From Rutidosis leptorrhynchoides (lineage: Eukaryota > Streptophyta > Magnoliopsida > Asterales > Asteraceae), in NCBI RefSeq assembly GCF_046630445.1, contig NC_092333.1, forward strand, positions 361,955,001-362,019,000: a DNA stretch of 64,000 nucleotides. The letters are read 5' to 3'. The notes under the pieces were generated by a model. It saw only the letters and a list, made by a program, of their open reading frames with translations, was not told the DNA's origin and did no database searches. Of this stretch, positions 11,950 through 22,109 are shown one piece after another. Position numbers and translations under genes: made by a program. Positions within the stretch are counted from its first letter, which is position 1. Each line of letters opens with the position of its first letter.

Positions 11950-12084
11950 TTAGTCGACACTTTTTGTTAACTAAAGTTTACACTAATTATATAAAATAAC
12001 TTTAGTTAATATTAATATTAATGCGTATTATATTTAAAATTATATGTAACATAATTATTAATTAAATGATAAGTTATTTTAATC

Positions 12085-12086
<2 letters not shown>

Positions 12087-12155
<69 letters not shown>
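12087..12155. repeat. TA microsatellite in element C 5' LTR
   Basis: About 34 uninterrupted TA units. The same tract sits in the 3' LTR at 18201-18274. Confidence 0.97.
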
Positions 12156-12158
<3 letters not shown>

Positions 12159-12350
12159 GCTTATAAAAAAAAGATTTTTTTATAAATTAAATAATGAGCC
12201 CATGAAATTTGACTAATATTTTTTTATTTTTTTTTTCAAAAACAATCTTATCAAAAACATTTTCCACATTTTTTTCATTTTTGTCAAATATGGCATTCTT
12301 GAAATTTTTATTTTATTATTTTTTTTTCTTTTTCACCTACTATTTTTAAC

Positions 12351-12358
12351 TATAAATA
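12351..12358 (+). promoter_or_regulatory. Probable TATA box of element C 5' LTR
   Basis: TATAAATA followed by a pyrimidine-rich CTCATTTC/CTCTCATTTCTCTC region, a common plant promoter and start-site context. The identical arrangement recurs at 18466-18473 in the 3' LTR. Confidence 0.6.
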
Positions 12359-13810
12359 CCACATACATTTCTCATTTCAAACTTGCACCTTAATCTCTCA
12401 TTTCTCTCTTTGAAGAATTACTACTAGTAAGTATTCTTTTCTTACTTTTTATTTTTTTTACTTTTTACTTTTTACTTTTTTTTTACTATTTTAGTTTTTT
12501 CTTTTTACTTAAGTTATTATTTTTACCAAAACATGTAAATAATGTTATAAATTATATGCAATTAAAAATAAAATAAATAACAAGTATATACTATTACTAT
12601 TACTAGCACCTATAACCTACTACTTATATTGTAACATAAAAACATTTTGGGATATGTATTAGAGATGTATAGATCTTCGAACATTCTTGACGAATGGTTT
12701 CTATGAGATTCTAGGCAGAGGGTTTGGACTTCCGATTTAAAGGGTCCTATGGTTCAAGCCCCTAGATCTAAATTAGCCATTCGAAGGGAAAGGGGTGATT
12801 GGAAGCTTATCTAATACGGCAAGTATCCTAAAATGGAAAATACTGATAAAAATAGAAACTCTCTAGTCATAGAAACTTAGTAAAATAAGAAACTTTCTAA
12901 AAATGGAAACTTTATAAAAATAGTAACTTACTAGGAATAGAAACTTAGTAAAACGAACTATACTTAAACACATACTTAAACTTAAACATGGGCAAAACAC
13001 TTAACTACTCTTAAATGTCAATAGGTTGACTTTCCTGCTCACTCGTTCAACTCTTTATTCCGAGGAATAACTCTCTCTACTTACTAAGGTGAACTTCGTA
13101 GCCCCACTTTTTACTATTTCATTACTGTTTACAACTTGGGGTGAGACACATGCTTGCTTTATAACTGTTTTACGCTTAGACACAAGTACTAAATTGTTAA
13201 CTATGCTGTCATGCTTTGATTCATGCTAAATTCCTACCGTAATATCGTTAATTGCTACGTTTAAATGCAAACTTAATTATTGTGAATAGGCCTATTGAGA
13301 GTAACGTCTCTAACCATTCGACCGTTGGTCTTTAGTTACATAATAATGATTCCACGACACTGACAGTACAAGGTGTCATAGGGTAAACTTGTTTAGTAGA
13401 GATATTACAAACTGCAGCAACACTTTTAGATTGATATATTTGGTATCAATCAAACTTAAATTAAATCTTGTGGTCTAATGCATATTATATAAACCTATGA
13501 ACTTCACTCAACCTTTTTGGTTGACACTTTAAGCATGTTTTGTCTCAGGTGACGAATAAGATGATTGTTATGACTGCTACTTGATGAATTGAATGCTGCA
13601 TGGAGTCTTCATTTCATTACATCTACTTTGCATTTTAAAACTATTACTATTTCAGTTTAGATTTGATGTAAACATTCTTAATGCTTCCGCTGTTTTATTA
13701 ATAAAGGTTTATTTCAAAACGTCTCATATAGAGTCGTTCTCGTTTATACAACTGTAATTTGATATAATTTGTTACAAATACCCCAGGCCCTATTTGGGGG
13801 TGTGACAGAT

Positions 13811-13822
13811 TGGTATCAGAGC
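13811..13822 (+). other. Element C primer-binding site (initiator tRNA-Met)
   Basis: TGGTATCAGAGC starts three bases after the 5' LTR, the same primer class as B, E, H and G. Confidence 0.93.
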
Positions 13823-14523
13823 AGGCTGTTGTAGAGAACCAGGATTGCATTTTAAGTGTGCCATATACAATTAGGTACCTTAGCAATGTAGGACTACAAC
13901 TTCCTTTGGCTATAGTGCCTTTAATTGTTGCCTTTAACTGTTAAATGATACACTATACTTTAGAAACTTTACTTATCTTAGAATGCCGAGCCAATCTAAG
14001 AACTCTGCTCATTCTCCGAAGTACTATCCAATTCCGCCACCACATTTAAATGCGACACCATTCTCGACATTCCTTTGTCATTTATCATGGTTTTGTGTAT
14101 TACATATGTATTACATGAAATATTATCCATGAATTTTGAAACTCCTATAATAATTACTATTCATACTCAAACATAACTCCCTGTTATATCACGTACCTAT
14201 ATGCCTTATACCTTTATGCATCGGTTTGCGAACCGAAAAATGTCATTGAGTTACCACAGTATACGAATTAAAAGTCTTTAATCGAAAGATTATTAGATTA
14301 CATAATTATCATTTTATAATCTCGACACGTCATACTGCCATTATTGGAGTATAGCCAAATCATATCTTATCATATCTATCCCAATAGACCTTGTCTAACA
14401 CTTTTCCTAAATTTCCTCCGTAAATTACGGAAATCTTTTAATATATATACATATTTAAGGAGACGAATATATCATTCAGTATCCAACACTCATTTCGAAT
14501 CAAACCCTATTCCAAACACATAA
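13823..14523 (+). other. Element C leader, non-coding
   Basis: AT-rich DNA between the primer site and the gag-like remnant. A short ATG-started frame at 13983 is quickly closed. No conserved motif recognised. Confidence 0.6.
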
Positions 14524-14524
14524 T

Positions 14525-15085
14525 ATGGATTTCTCATCTGATTCCTCGAGCTCCATGGACAGCGTAACCGGAACGAACGAACCTATTAGCCATCATCTTT
14601 TCTGGATGGATTGGGGATGGGTTCGTAGTCGACTTAATCAATGGAGAAGTGAATAAGGTGATCCTTTTCACCCACCAAATTGCCCTATTGGCGAAGAACC
14701 TGAAGCACTTACCGGCGAACCAATTCGGAACACCATTTTCACCCTCATTTCTAGGGTATCCCGTCACGAATATATAATATCTAGAATTTCAGATCTTATT
14801 TATCCACTCGTCCTAACCGCCAATCATCCCGGAATAATAGAAGAAGTCAACGAGCTTCGCGCTCGAGTAGTGGCTTTAGAAAATATGGTGCAAAACCTAA
14901 GAGCACCAGCAGCATAACCAACACCACCATCAGTACCACCAACATCACTAACACCACAAGCACTGTAAGCACCATCAACATTACCACCAACATCACCAGT
15001 ACCAACAACGACATCCGCATCCCACGCCTCAACATCACACTCGGTACCTCGGATATCAACATCATACGCCCCATATATACCAAGG
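14525..15085 (+). pseudogene. Element C gag-like remnant
   Basis: From an ATG the frame reads a Ser/Asp-rich start (MDFSSDSSSSMDS), then a segment with EEPEALTGEPI and a short coiled-coil-like stretch (NELRARVVALENMVQNL), followed by a Pro/Thr/Ser-rich tail. Stops interrupt it at about 14654 and 14917. The position after the primer site and leader and the general composition suggest a gag N-terminus, but I see no Gag core or zinc knuckle, so the assignment rests mainly on position. Confidence 0.45.
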
Positions 15086-16136
15086 AATATTAGTAATAAT
15101 GAGTTAAGATGTATTAACTCATTCTTCCTGAAGAATTATATATGTATACTTTATATATATATGGTTTGGAACAATAATAAATCTTTTCGTACTAAGCTAT
15201 TACGTGTGAATCTTAACTAGTATGTACTACTTGGTTAAATCATATCACTAATATGCTATGATGTACATCCTTTATTAATGACTTAACAATCGTTAATCAC
15301 TGCTTCAACACAATAAACTCCATTTCATAATAAACCAAGTGTATTATTCAATTACATGTTTGGTTTTACACTTTCATTTTCGACATACTCGAAACTTTCT
15401 AGAAAACATTATTCGTGTCTTGTGAATTTCACAAGGATTCCACGAACACCAACATCATATACCGAGGTATATCAATAACAATGAACGATGAAGTATTGAT
15501 TCATAACTTCATTAGCGAAATATATCGCAACAATTATGAAATCTCTAAGGTTTTGGAGATTATTTATTCTCGTTTCAATCATAAATCAAATGAGTTTAAT
15601 ATTATATTAACTCATTAAATCTATATTACATCTGAAGAATACATATATGAACGTATATCTTCATAAAGATTGTAATTAAAATTTATTTGTACAAACTGTT
15701 AATTGTGAAAATATTTTAGCGGGTAGGTAAAACCCGAGAAATATTTATATCTCACATTAATATGTTACATTGTACATTCTTCAAAATCTGATTCAATAAT
15801 CAATAACTATACTACTTACATCCACATATATATGTATCCGTTCACTAAAGAATAACCATTTTCATACAAATTCAATTACATATTCTGATTTTGACATATC
15901 AGAATCCAATTAAAGCTTTAGCAAGTGTTATCTTCCTAAAGATCACTACATTCATGTATTATATTCATTCGTATTCTATGATAAATTATCACATCAAACC
16001 ATCGAAATTATCATTCCTTACTTTTGAAATCAACAACGGCTATTCGTCAACCATTAGATCCGTTGACAATTATAATCAGCGTTTAATCATCTAAAAACGA
16101 AATTTCTTGAAACCATCTCGGATTGATAATCAATGA
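15086..16136 (+). other. Element C internal non-coding DNA
   Basis: AT-rich with only short frames. At about 15714-15755 a GGGTAGGTAA motif resembling the element's purine tract sits inside a small inverted repeat. No coding homology recognised. Confidence 0.5.
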
Positions 16137-16383
16137 TTCAGATTCATTAACCTTGAGAATGCTGACGAAGCAGCAAAAGCTATAGATGGTCTTAATGGTC
16201 AAAAGTTTGATGATAAAGAATGACGTATTGAAAAAGCTCAGATTTGGAACTGAAAAATGGATTGAGCTAACCATGAAGGAGACCAAGGACAAATACAAGG
16301 ACCAAACCCTATATTCAAAGAATCTAGATGATTCAGTATCTGCTGAAATCCTTAATGAATACCTTGCTCCTTACTTATCTTAA
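16137..16383 (+). pseudogene. Captured fragment of a poly(A)-binding protein gene (RRM2-RRM3 region)
   Basis: Two overlapping frames read like plant cytoplasmic poly(A)-binding protein. The first has FRFINLENADEAAKAIDGLN and GQKFDDKE (end of RRM2, including its RNP1-like start) and RIEKAQ. The second has MKETKDKYKDQTLYSKNLDDS (the linker and RNP2 start of RRM3) and ILNEYLAPY. The order matches the host protein across the RRM2/RRM3 linker with no intron. It is broken by a TGA at 16221-16223 where the family has Trp, a second stop, and a frameshift near 16245. The identification rests on motif memory. The host protein binds poly(A) tails and promotes translation; this copy cannot. Confidence 0.72.
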
Positions 16384-17640
16384 ATCCTTACAGAAGAATT
16401 TTCCTCATTCTTTTGATCTTAGAAAAATTCTATGATATCATTGTATCCTTCGTTATAAATATCCTCTATATTTCTGAAGATATCTTCATAACGATTCTTG
16501 TCCGCAATTAATTATCTCTTTGCGATATCTTTATTATATCATAAAGGAAACTGTATTAGTTTCTATATTCTTTAAAATTCAAGTTTAAATTACAAATGTT
16601 TTGAAGAAGTGTTGGGAATTGAAGCATGAGTTAGTATAATATAATGACGTCAGGCCAACGTGATTATATTACAGTAAGTCATGCTAAATTTTTAATGGAA
16701 GATGATGATTTATAGACTTTATAATCATCATTTGCCATGTTACACGACTCTTACATTCTACTTAATCTCTGAGCATATCTAGAAAATATATTCTTGATAG
16801 TTCTATCCTCAGTAAATCTGGTAATTTACCAAATCAAATCATGATATTACGCTTAGAACAGTAGGTCCATTCGAAACTCCATACCTACGAATTCTGGACC
16901 ATTACTCACTTGACTTGAAGTCGGGAAGGAAAAACAAGAGCATAGAGCTCCGACATATAAGGGAAAATATAAAGCCCGATAACAACACTGAAATTACAAA
17001 CCGTGTATATCAATACGTATCGCAACGTAAAGACACGGGAGAATTAAAAACACTATAAACCCAAGGTAATAGTAGAAGTGAATAGACTCTTCCGGTGACA
17101 GATAAAAAAGAAGAACAATAGATATAAAAGTCAGGACTATATCCAAAATTAGAACTGGATGAAGCATATTGACGAATCTTTTGGAAGTATGATTTGAGGA
17201 AGAAGGTATAGAAGTAGTGAAGATAATGAAACGAAAGAAGCTAATTTATAGCGAAATTCTAGACACAACAATCGAGGCAATTCACCGCATTTAATCAAAG
17301 AAAATCACAAATTCCTTAATTACCGGAGAATCAAATCTTATAGATTACGAAAATTTCCTTTAAATTCCTTAAATTCCGAAAATCAATCGTGACTACGTCA
17401 AAAGTTAAGGCGAACATTTAATTTCCTCATTTTACTCTTTTGTGATAGCTTCGTTTTTACTCTTCCTATAATCGAATCGTTTTATCCATATTACCAATGT
17501 TGATAAAACTCTATTTTCAACTCACATTCATCATTCTTGTTGTAAAGAATGACAATCTCTATCAAATTTCACGACTATGATTTTCATGAACTCCTCTCTA
17601 TTTTGTCTACCCTAGCGTGGTGGCATAAAAGCTCAAGGTT
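16384..17640 (+). other. Element C internal non-coding DNA, partly shared with element E
   Basis: No coding region recognised. A segment near 16636-16665 is the reverse complement, with few differences, of DNA near 50729-50762 in element E, so the two families share internal sequence. Confidence 0.5.
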
Positions 17641-17649
17641 TAAATGAGC

Positions 17650-17900
17650 TCAATATTATTCATAACACATTTCATGTATCCAATTTACTGAAATGACTTG
17701 TAAAACATCATCATTTTGAATGATCTCCGCATTAATAATAAAATGCACTTCGTAGAAGAACTTGTAGAAATTATGGTTTGTATGATTTTAATTCTTAAAA
17801 CAGAACAATATTCTATCCGTTGGAATTCACGCAAGGCCCCGAGCATACTTGGGAACGTGAAAACCAAATAAAACGTAAATATCCTCGTTTATGTACGAAC
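17650..17900 (+). pseudogene. Element C integrase C-terminus and chromodomain-like remnant
   Basis: The segment holds NTFHVSNLLK (integrase C-terminal GPF/Y-adjacent region of gypsy elements), a decayed VEEL-type stretch and, after a one-base shift, GPEHTWERENQIKRKYPRL, the Tekay-type chromodomain end. It is out of frame in several places. It shows that C derives from an ordinary Tekay-like element that lost its catalytic pol. Confidence 0.7.
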
Positions 17901-17944
17901 AACGCCGATTGATGGCAACAACTAAATTTAGGGACGAGTTCTTT

Positions 17945-17958
17945 TAATGGGTAGGTAC
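17945..17958 (+). other. Element C polypurine-type tract
   Basis: AATGGGTAGGTAC directly precedes the 3' LTR. Element A has the same GGGTAGGTAC before its 3' LTR at 21471-21480. Confidence 0.65.
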
Positions 17959-18198
17959 TATAACAACCCTCATATTTTCATACTTGAATTGACTAATTTG
18001 CCTATAGGGTTGTTATCCATACATAATATATAATTAAATTCGACGTTGATCAAATATTTATTTTTAGTCGACACTTTTTGTTAACTAAAGTTTACACTAA
18101 TTATATAAAATAACTTTAGTTAATATTAATATTAATGCGTATTATATTTAAAACTATATGTAACATAATTATTAATTAAATGATAAATTATTTTAATC

Positions 18199-18200
<2 letters not shown>

Positions 18201-18274
<74 letters not shown>
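18201..18274. repeat. TA microsatellite in element C 3' LTR
   Basis: 37 TA units, the counterpart of 12087-12155. Confidence 0.97.
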
Positions 18275-18275
<1 letters not shown>

Positions 18276-18465
18276 CTTATAAAAAAAAGATTTTTTTATA
18301 AATTAAATAATGAGCCCATGAAATTTGACTAATATTTTTTTTATTTTTTTTTCAAAAACAATCTTATCAAAAACATTTTCCACATTTTTTCCATTTTTGT
18401 CAAATATGGCATTCTTGAAATTTTTATTTTATTATTTTTTTTCTTTTTCACCTACCATTTTTAAC

Positions 18466-18473
18466 TATAAATA
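18466..18473 (+). promoter_or_regulatory. Probable TATA box in element C 3' LTR
   Basis: TATAAATA in the same context as in the 5' LTR. In this position it could drive transcription outward into the interrupted pol of element A. Confidence 0.5.
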
Positions 18474-19921
18474 CCACATACATTTCTCATTTCAAACTTG
18501 CACCTTAATCTCTCATTTCTCTCTTTGAAGAATTACTACTAGTAAGTATTCTTTTCTTACTTTTTATTTTTTTTACTTTTTACTTTTTACTTTTTTTTAC
18601 TATTTTACTTTTTACTTTTAACTTCAGTTATTATTTTTACCAGAACATATAAATAATGTTATAAATTATATGCAATTAAAAATAAAATAAATAACATGTA
18701 TATACTATTACTATTACTAGCACCTATAACCTACTACTTATATTGTAACATAAAAACATTTTGGGATATGTATTAGAGATGTATAGATCTTCGAACATTC
18801 TTGACGAATGGTTTCTATGAGATTCTAGGCAGAGGGTTTGGACTTCCGATTTAAAGGGTCCTATGGCTCAAGCCCCTAGATCTAAATTAGCCATTCGAAG
18901 GGAAAGGGGTGATTGGAAGCTTATCTAATACGGCAAGTATCCTAAAATGGAAAACACTGATAAAAGTAGAAATTCTCTAGTTATAGAAACTTAGTAAAAT
19001 AAGAAACTTTCTAAAAATGAAAACTTTATAAAAATAGTAACTTACTAGGAATAGAAACTTAGTAAAACGAACTATACTTAAACACATACTTAAACTTAAA
19101 TATGGGCAAAACACTTAACTACTCTTAAATGTCAATAGGTTGACTTTCCTGCTCACTCGTTCAACTCTTTATTCCGAGGAATAACTCTCTCTACTTACTA
19201 AGGTGAACTTCATAGCCTCACTTTTTACTATTTCATTACTGTTTACAACTTGGGGTGAGACACATGCTTGCTTTATAACTGTTTTACGCTTAGACACAAG
19301 TACTAAATTGTTAACCATGCTTTCATGCTTTGATTCATGCTAAATCCCTACCGTAATATCGTTAATTGCTACGTTTAAATGCAAACTTAATTATTGTGAA
19401 TAGGCCTATTGAGAGTAACGTCTCTAAACATTCGACCGTTGGTCTTTGGTTACATAATAATGATTCCACGACACTGACAGTACAAGGTGTCATAGGGTAA
19501 ACTTGTTTAGTAGAGATATTACAAACTGCAGCAACACTTTTAGATTGATATATTTGGTATCAATCAAACTTAAACTAAATCTTGTGGTCTAATGCATATT
19601 ATATAAACCTATGAACTTCACTCAACCTTTTTGGTTGACACTTTAAGCATGTTTTGTCTCAGGTGACGAATAAGATGATTGTTATGACTGCTACTTGATG
19701 AATTGAATGCTGCATGGAGTCTTCATTTCATTACATCTACTTTGCATTTTAAAACTATTACTATTTCAGTTTAGATTTGATGTAAACATTCTTAATGCTT
19801 CCGCTGTTTTATTAATAAAGGTTTATTTCAAAACGTCTCATATAGAGTCGTTCTCGTTTATACAACTGTAATTTGATATAATTAGTCACAAATACCCCAG
19901 GCCCTATTTGGGGGTGTGACA

Positions 19922-19926
19922 GACGC
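19922..19926. repeat. Target-site duplication of element C, right copy (GACGC)
   Basis: See 2193-2197. Confidence 0.93.
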
Positions 19927-21444
19927 CTTGAGCAGGAAGGACAGAGAACCCATTCGAGTAAAATCTATGAATATAATGATTTACAATAACCTTACTACTC
20001 AAATAAAGGAGGCGCAACAAGGAGTTTTAAAAGAGGAAAATTTAAAGGATGAAATATCCAAAGGATCGGAGAAGCATCTTAATATTCAGGAAGACGGAAC
20101 CCGGTATAGGGCTGAAAGGATTTGGGTACCAAAATTTGGAGATATGAGAGAAATGGTACTTAGAGAAGCTCATAAAACCAGAAACTCGATACATCCTGGA
20201 GCGGGGAAGATGTACAAGGATCTCAAGAAACATTTTTGGTGGCCGGGTATGAAAGCCGATGTTGCTAAATACGTAGGAAAATGTTTGACGTGTTCTAAGG
20301 TCAAAGCTGAGCATCAGAAACCATCAGGTCTACTTCAACAACCCGAAATCCCAGAATGGAAATAGGAAAACATTACCATGGATTTCATCACTAAATTACC
20401 AAGGACTGCAAGTGATTTTGATACTATTTGGGTAATAGTTGATCGTCTCACCAAATCAGCACACTTCCTGCCAATAAGAGAAGATGACAAGATGGAGAAG
20501 TTAGCACGACTGTATTTGAAGGAAGTCGTCTCCAGACATGGAATACCAATCTCTATTATCTCTGATAGGGATGGCAGATTTATTTCAAGATTCTGGCAGA
20601 CATTACAGCAAGCATTAGGAACTCGTCTAGATATGAGTACTGCCTATCATCCACAAACTGATGGACAGAGCGAAAGGACGATACAAACGTTTGAAGACAT
20701 GCTACGAGCATGTGTTATTGATTTCGGAAACAGTTGGGATCGACATCTACCGTTAGCAGAATTTTCCTACAACAACAGCTACCATTCAAGCATTGAGATG
20801 GCACCGTTTGAAGCACTTTATGGTAGAAAGTGCAGGTCTCCGATTTGTTGGAGTGAAGTGGGGAATAGACAGATTACGGGTCCGGAGATAATACAAGAAA
20901 CTACCGAGAAGATCATCCAAATTCAACAACGGTTGAAAACCGCCCAAAGTCGACAAAAGAGCTACGTTGACATTAAAAGAAAAGATATAGAATTTGAAAT
21001 TGGAGAGATGGTCATGCTTAAAGTTGCACCTTGGAAAGGCGTTGTTCGATTTGGTAAACGAGGGAAATTAAATCCAAGGTATATTGGACCATTCAAGATT
21101 ATTGATCGTGTCGGACCAGTAGCTTACCGACTTGAGTTACCTCAACAACTCGCGGCTGTACATAACACTTTTCACGTCTCGAATGTGAAGAAATATTTTG
21201 CTAAAGAAGATCTCACTATTCCGTTAGATGAAATCCAAATCAACGAAAAACTTCAATTCATCGAAGAACCCGTCGAAATAATGGATCGTGAGGTTAAAAA
21301 ACTTACGCAAAACAAGATACCAATTGTTAAGGTTCGATGGAATGCTCGTAGAGGACCCGAGTTCACCTGAGAACGAGAAGATCAGATGAAGAAGAAATAC
21401 CCGCATTTATTTCTAGAAGATACATCAACACCTCCAACTGCTTA
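19922..21444 (+). pseudogene. Element A RNase H end, integrase and chromodomain-like tail (second part)
   Basis: It resumes the frame broken at 2197: ADALSRK end of RNase H, the integrase zinc finger (HPGAGKMYKDLK and CLTCSKVK), the catalytic core ([31 protein letters not shown] and E all present), the GPF/Y region, [10 protein letters not shown] and the Tekay-type end. Stops: TAG at 20363-20365, where relatives have Trp (PEWKWE), and TGA at 21368-21370, where relatives have FTWE; both fit G-to-A changes. The catalytic core itself is open from 20378. Confidence 0.9.
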
Positions 21445-21470
21445 AAATTTCGGGACGAAATTTATTTAAC

Positions 21471-21480
21471 GGGTAGGTAC
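21471..21480 (+). other. Element A polypurine-type tract
   Basis: GGGTAGGTAC immediately before the TG of the 3' LTR, shared with element C. Confidence 0.65.
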
Positions 21481-21503
21481 TGTAGTGACCCGAGCTTTTC
21501 CAT

Positions 21504-21583
<80 letters not shown>

Positions 21584-22069
21584 AAATTGTTATTTACATG
21601 ATTAAGTGTTTCCAACATGTTAAGCAATCAAACTTGTTAAGACTTGATTAATTGAAATAGGTTTCATATAGACATTTGACCACCTAAGTTGACCGGTGAT
21701 TCAAGAACGTTAAAACTTGTAAAAACTATATGATGACATATATATGATTATATATATAGTTAACATGATATTATGATAAGTAAGTATCTCATTAGGTATT
21801 TTAACAATGAGTTATATAAATAAAATTGAGTTTATTGAATTAAAAAACTCGAAACGATATATATAACGATTATCGTTATAACAACTTCTTACTAAATACA
21901 TATGAATCATATTAAGATATTTATACACTATGTTTAATCATGATAAATGATAAGTAAACATGTCATTAAGTGTATTAACAATAAACTACAAATGTAAAAA
22001 CAAGACTACTAACTTAATGATTTCGAAACGAGACATATATGTAACGATTATCGTTGTATTGACATTTAA

Positions 22070-22109
<40 letters not shown>

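Larger units (their letters stand above)
11950..13807 (+). repeat. Element C 5' LTR, part 2
   Basis: It continues the LTR interrupted by B and matches 18064-19921. It holds a long TA microsatellite (12087-12155), a TATAAATA box, a run of short ATAGAAACTT-type repeats (about 12835-12945), and the conserved LTR end TTTGGGGGTGTGACA. Confidence 0.93.
2198..19921 (+). mobile_element. Element C: non-autonomous Ty3/gypsy element with captured host gene fragment
   Basis: It is bounded by two LTRs of 1963 bp each (the 5' one split by element B), with an initiator-Met primer site after the 5' LTR, a polypurine-type tract before the 3' LTR, and a 5-bp duplication GACGC. The internal region is only about 4.15 kb. 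It holds a gag-like remnant, an RRM segment of a poly(A)-binding protein and a decayed integrase C-terminus, but no recognisable protease, reverse transcriptase or RNase H. By eye the LTRs differ at roughly 30-35 positions (about 1.7%), older than B and consistent with B being inserted in it. Confidence 0.9.
17959..19921 (+). repeat. Element C 3' LTR
   Basis: 1963 bp, the same length as the reassembled 5' LTR. Starts TATAAC and ends GTGTGACA. The TATAAATA box is at 18466-18473. It also provides the empty-site sequence for the B insertion. Confidence 0.94.

Noticed and set aside
14847..15083. Minus-strand Val/Leu/Met-rich hydrophobic frame resembling a membrane protein
   Set aside because: It is the complement of the Pro/Thr/Ser-rich tail of the gag-like remnant of C.
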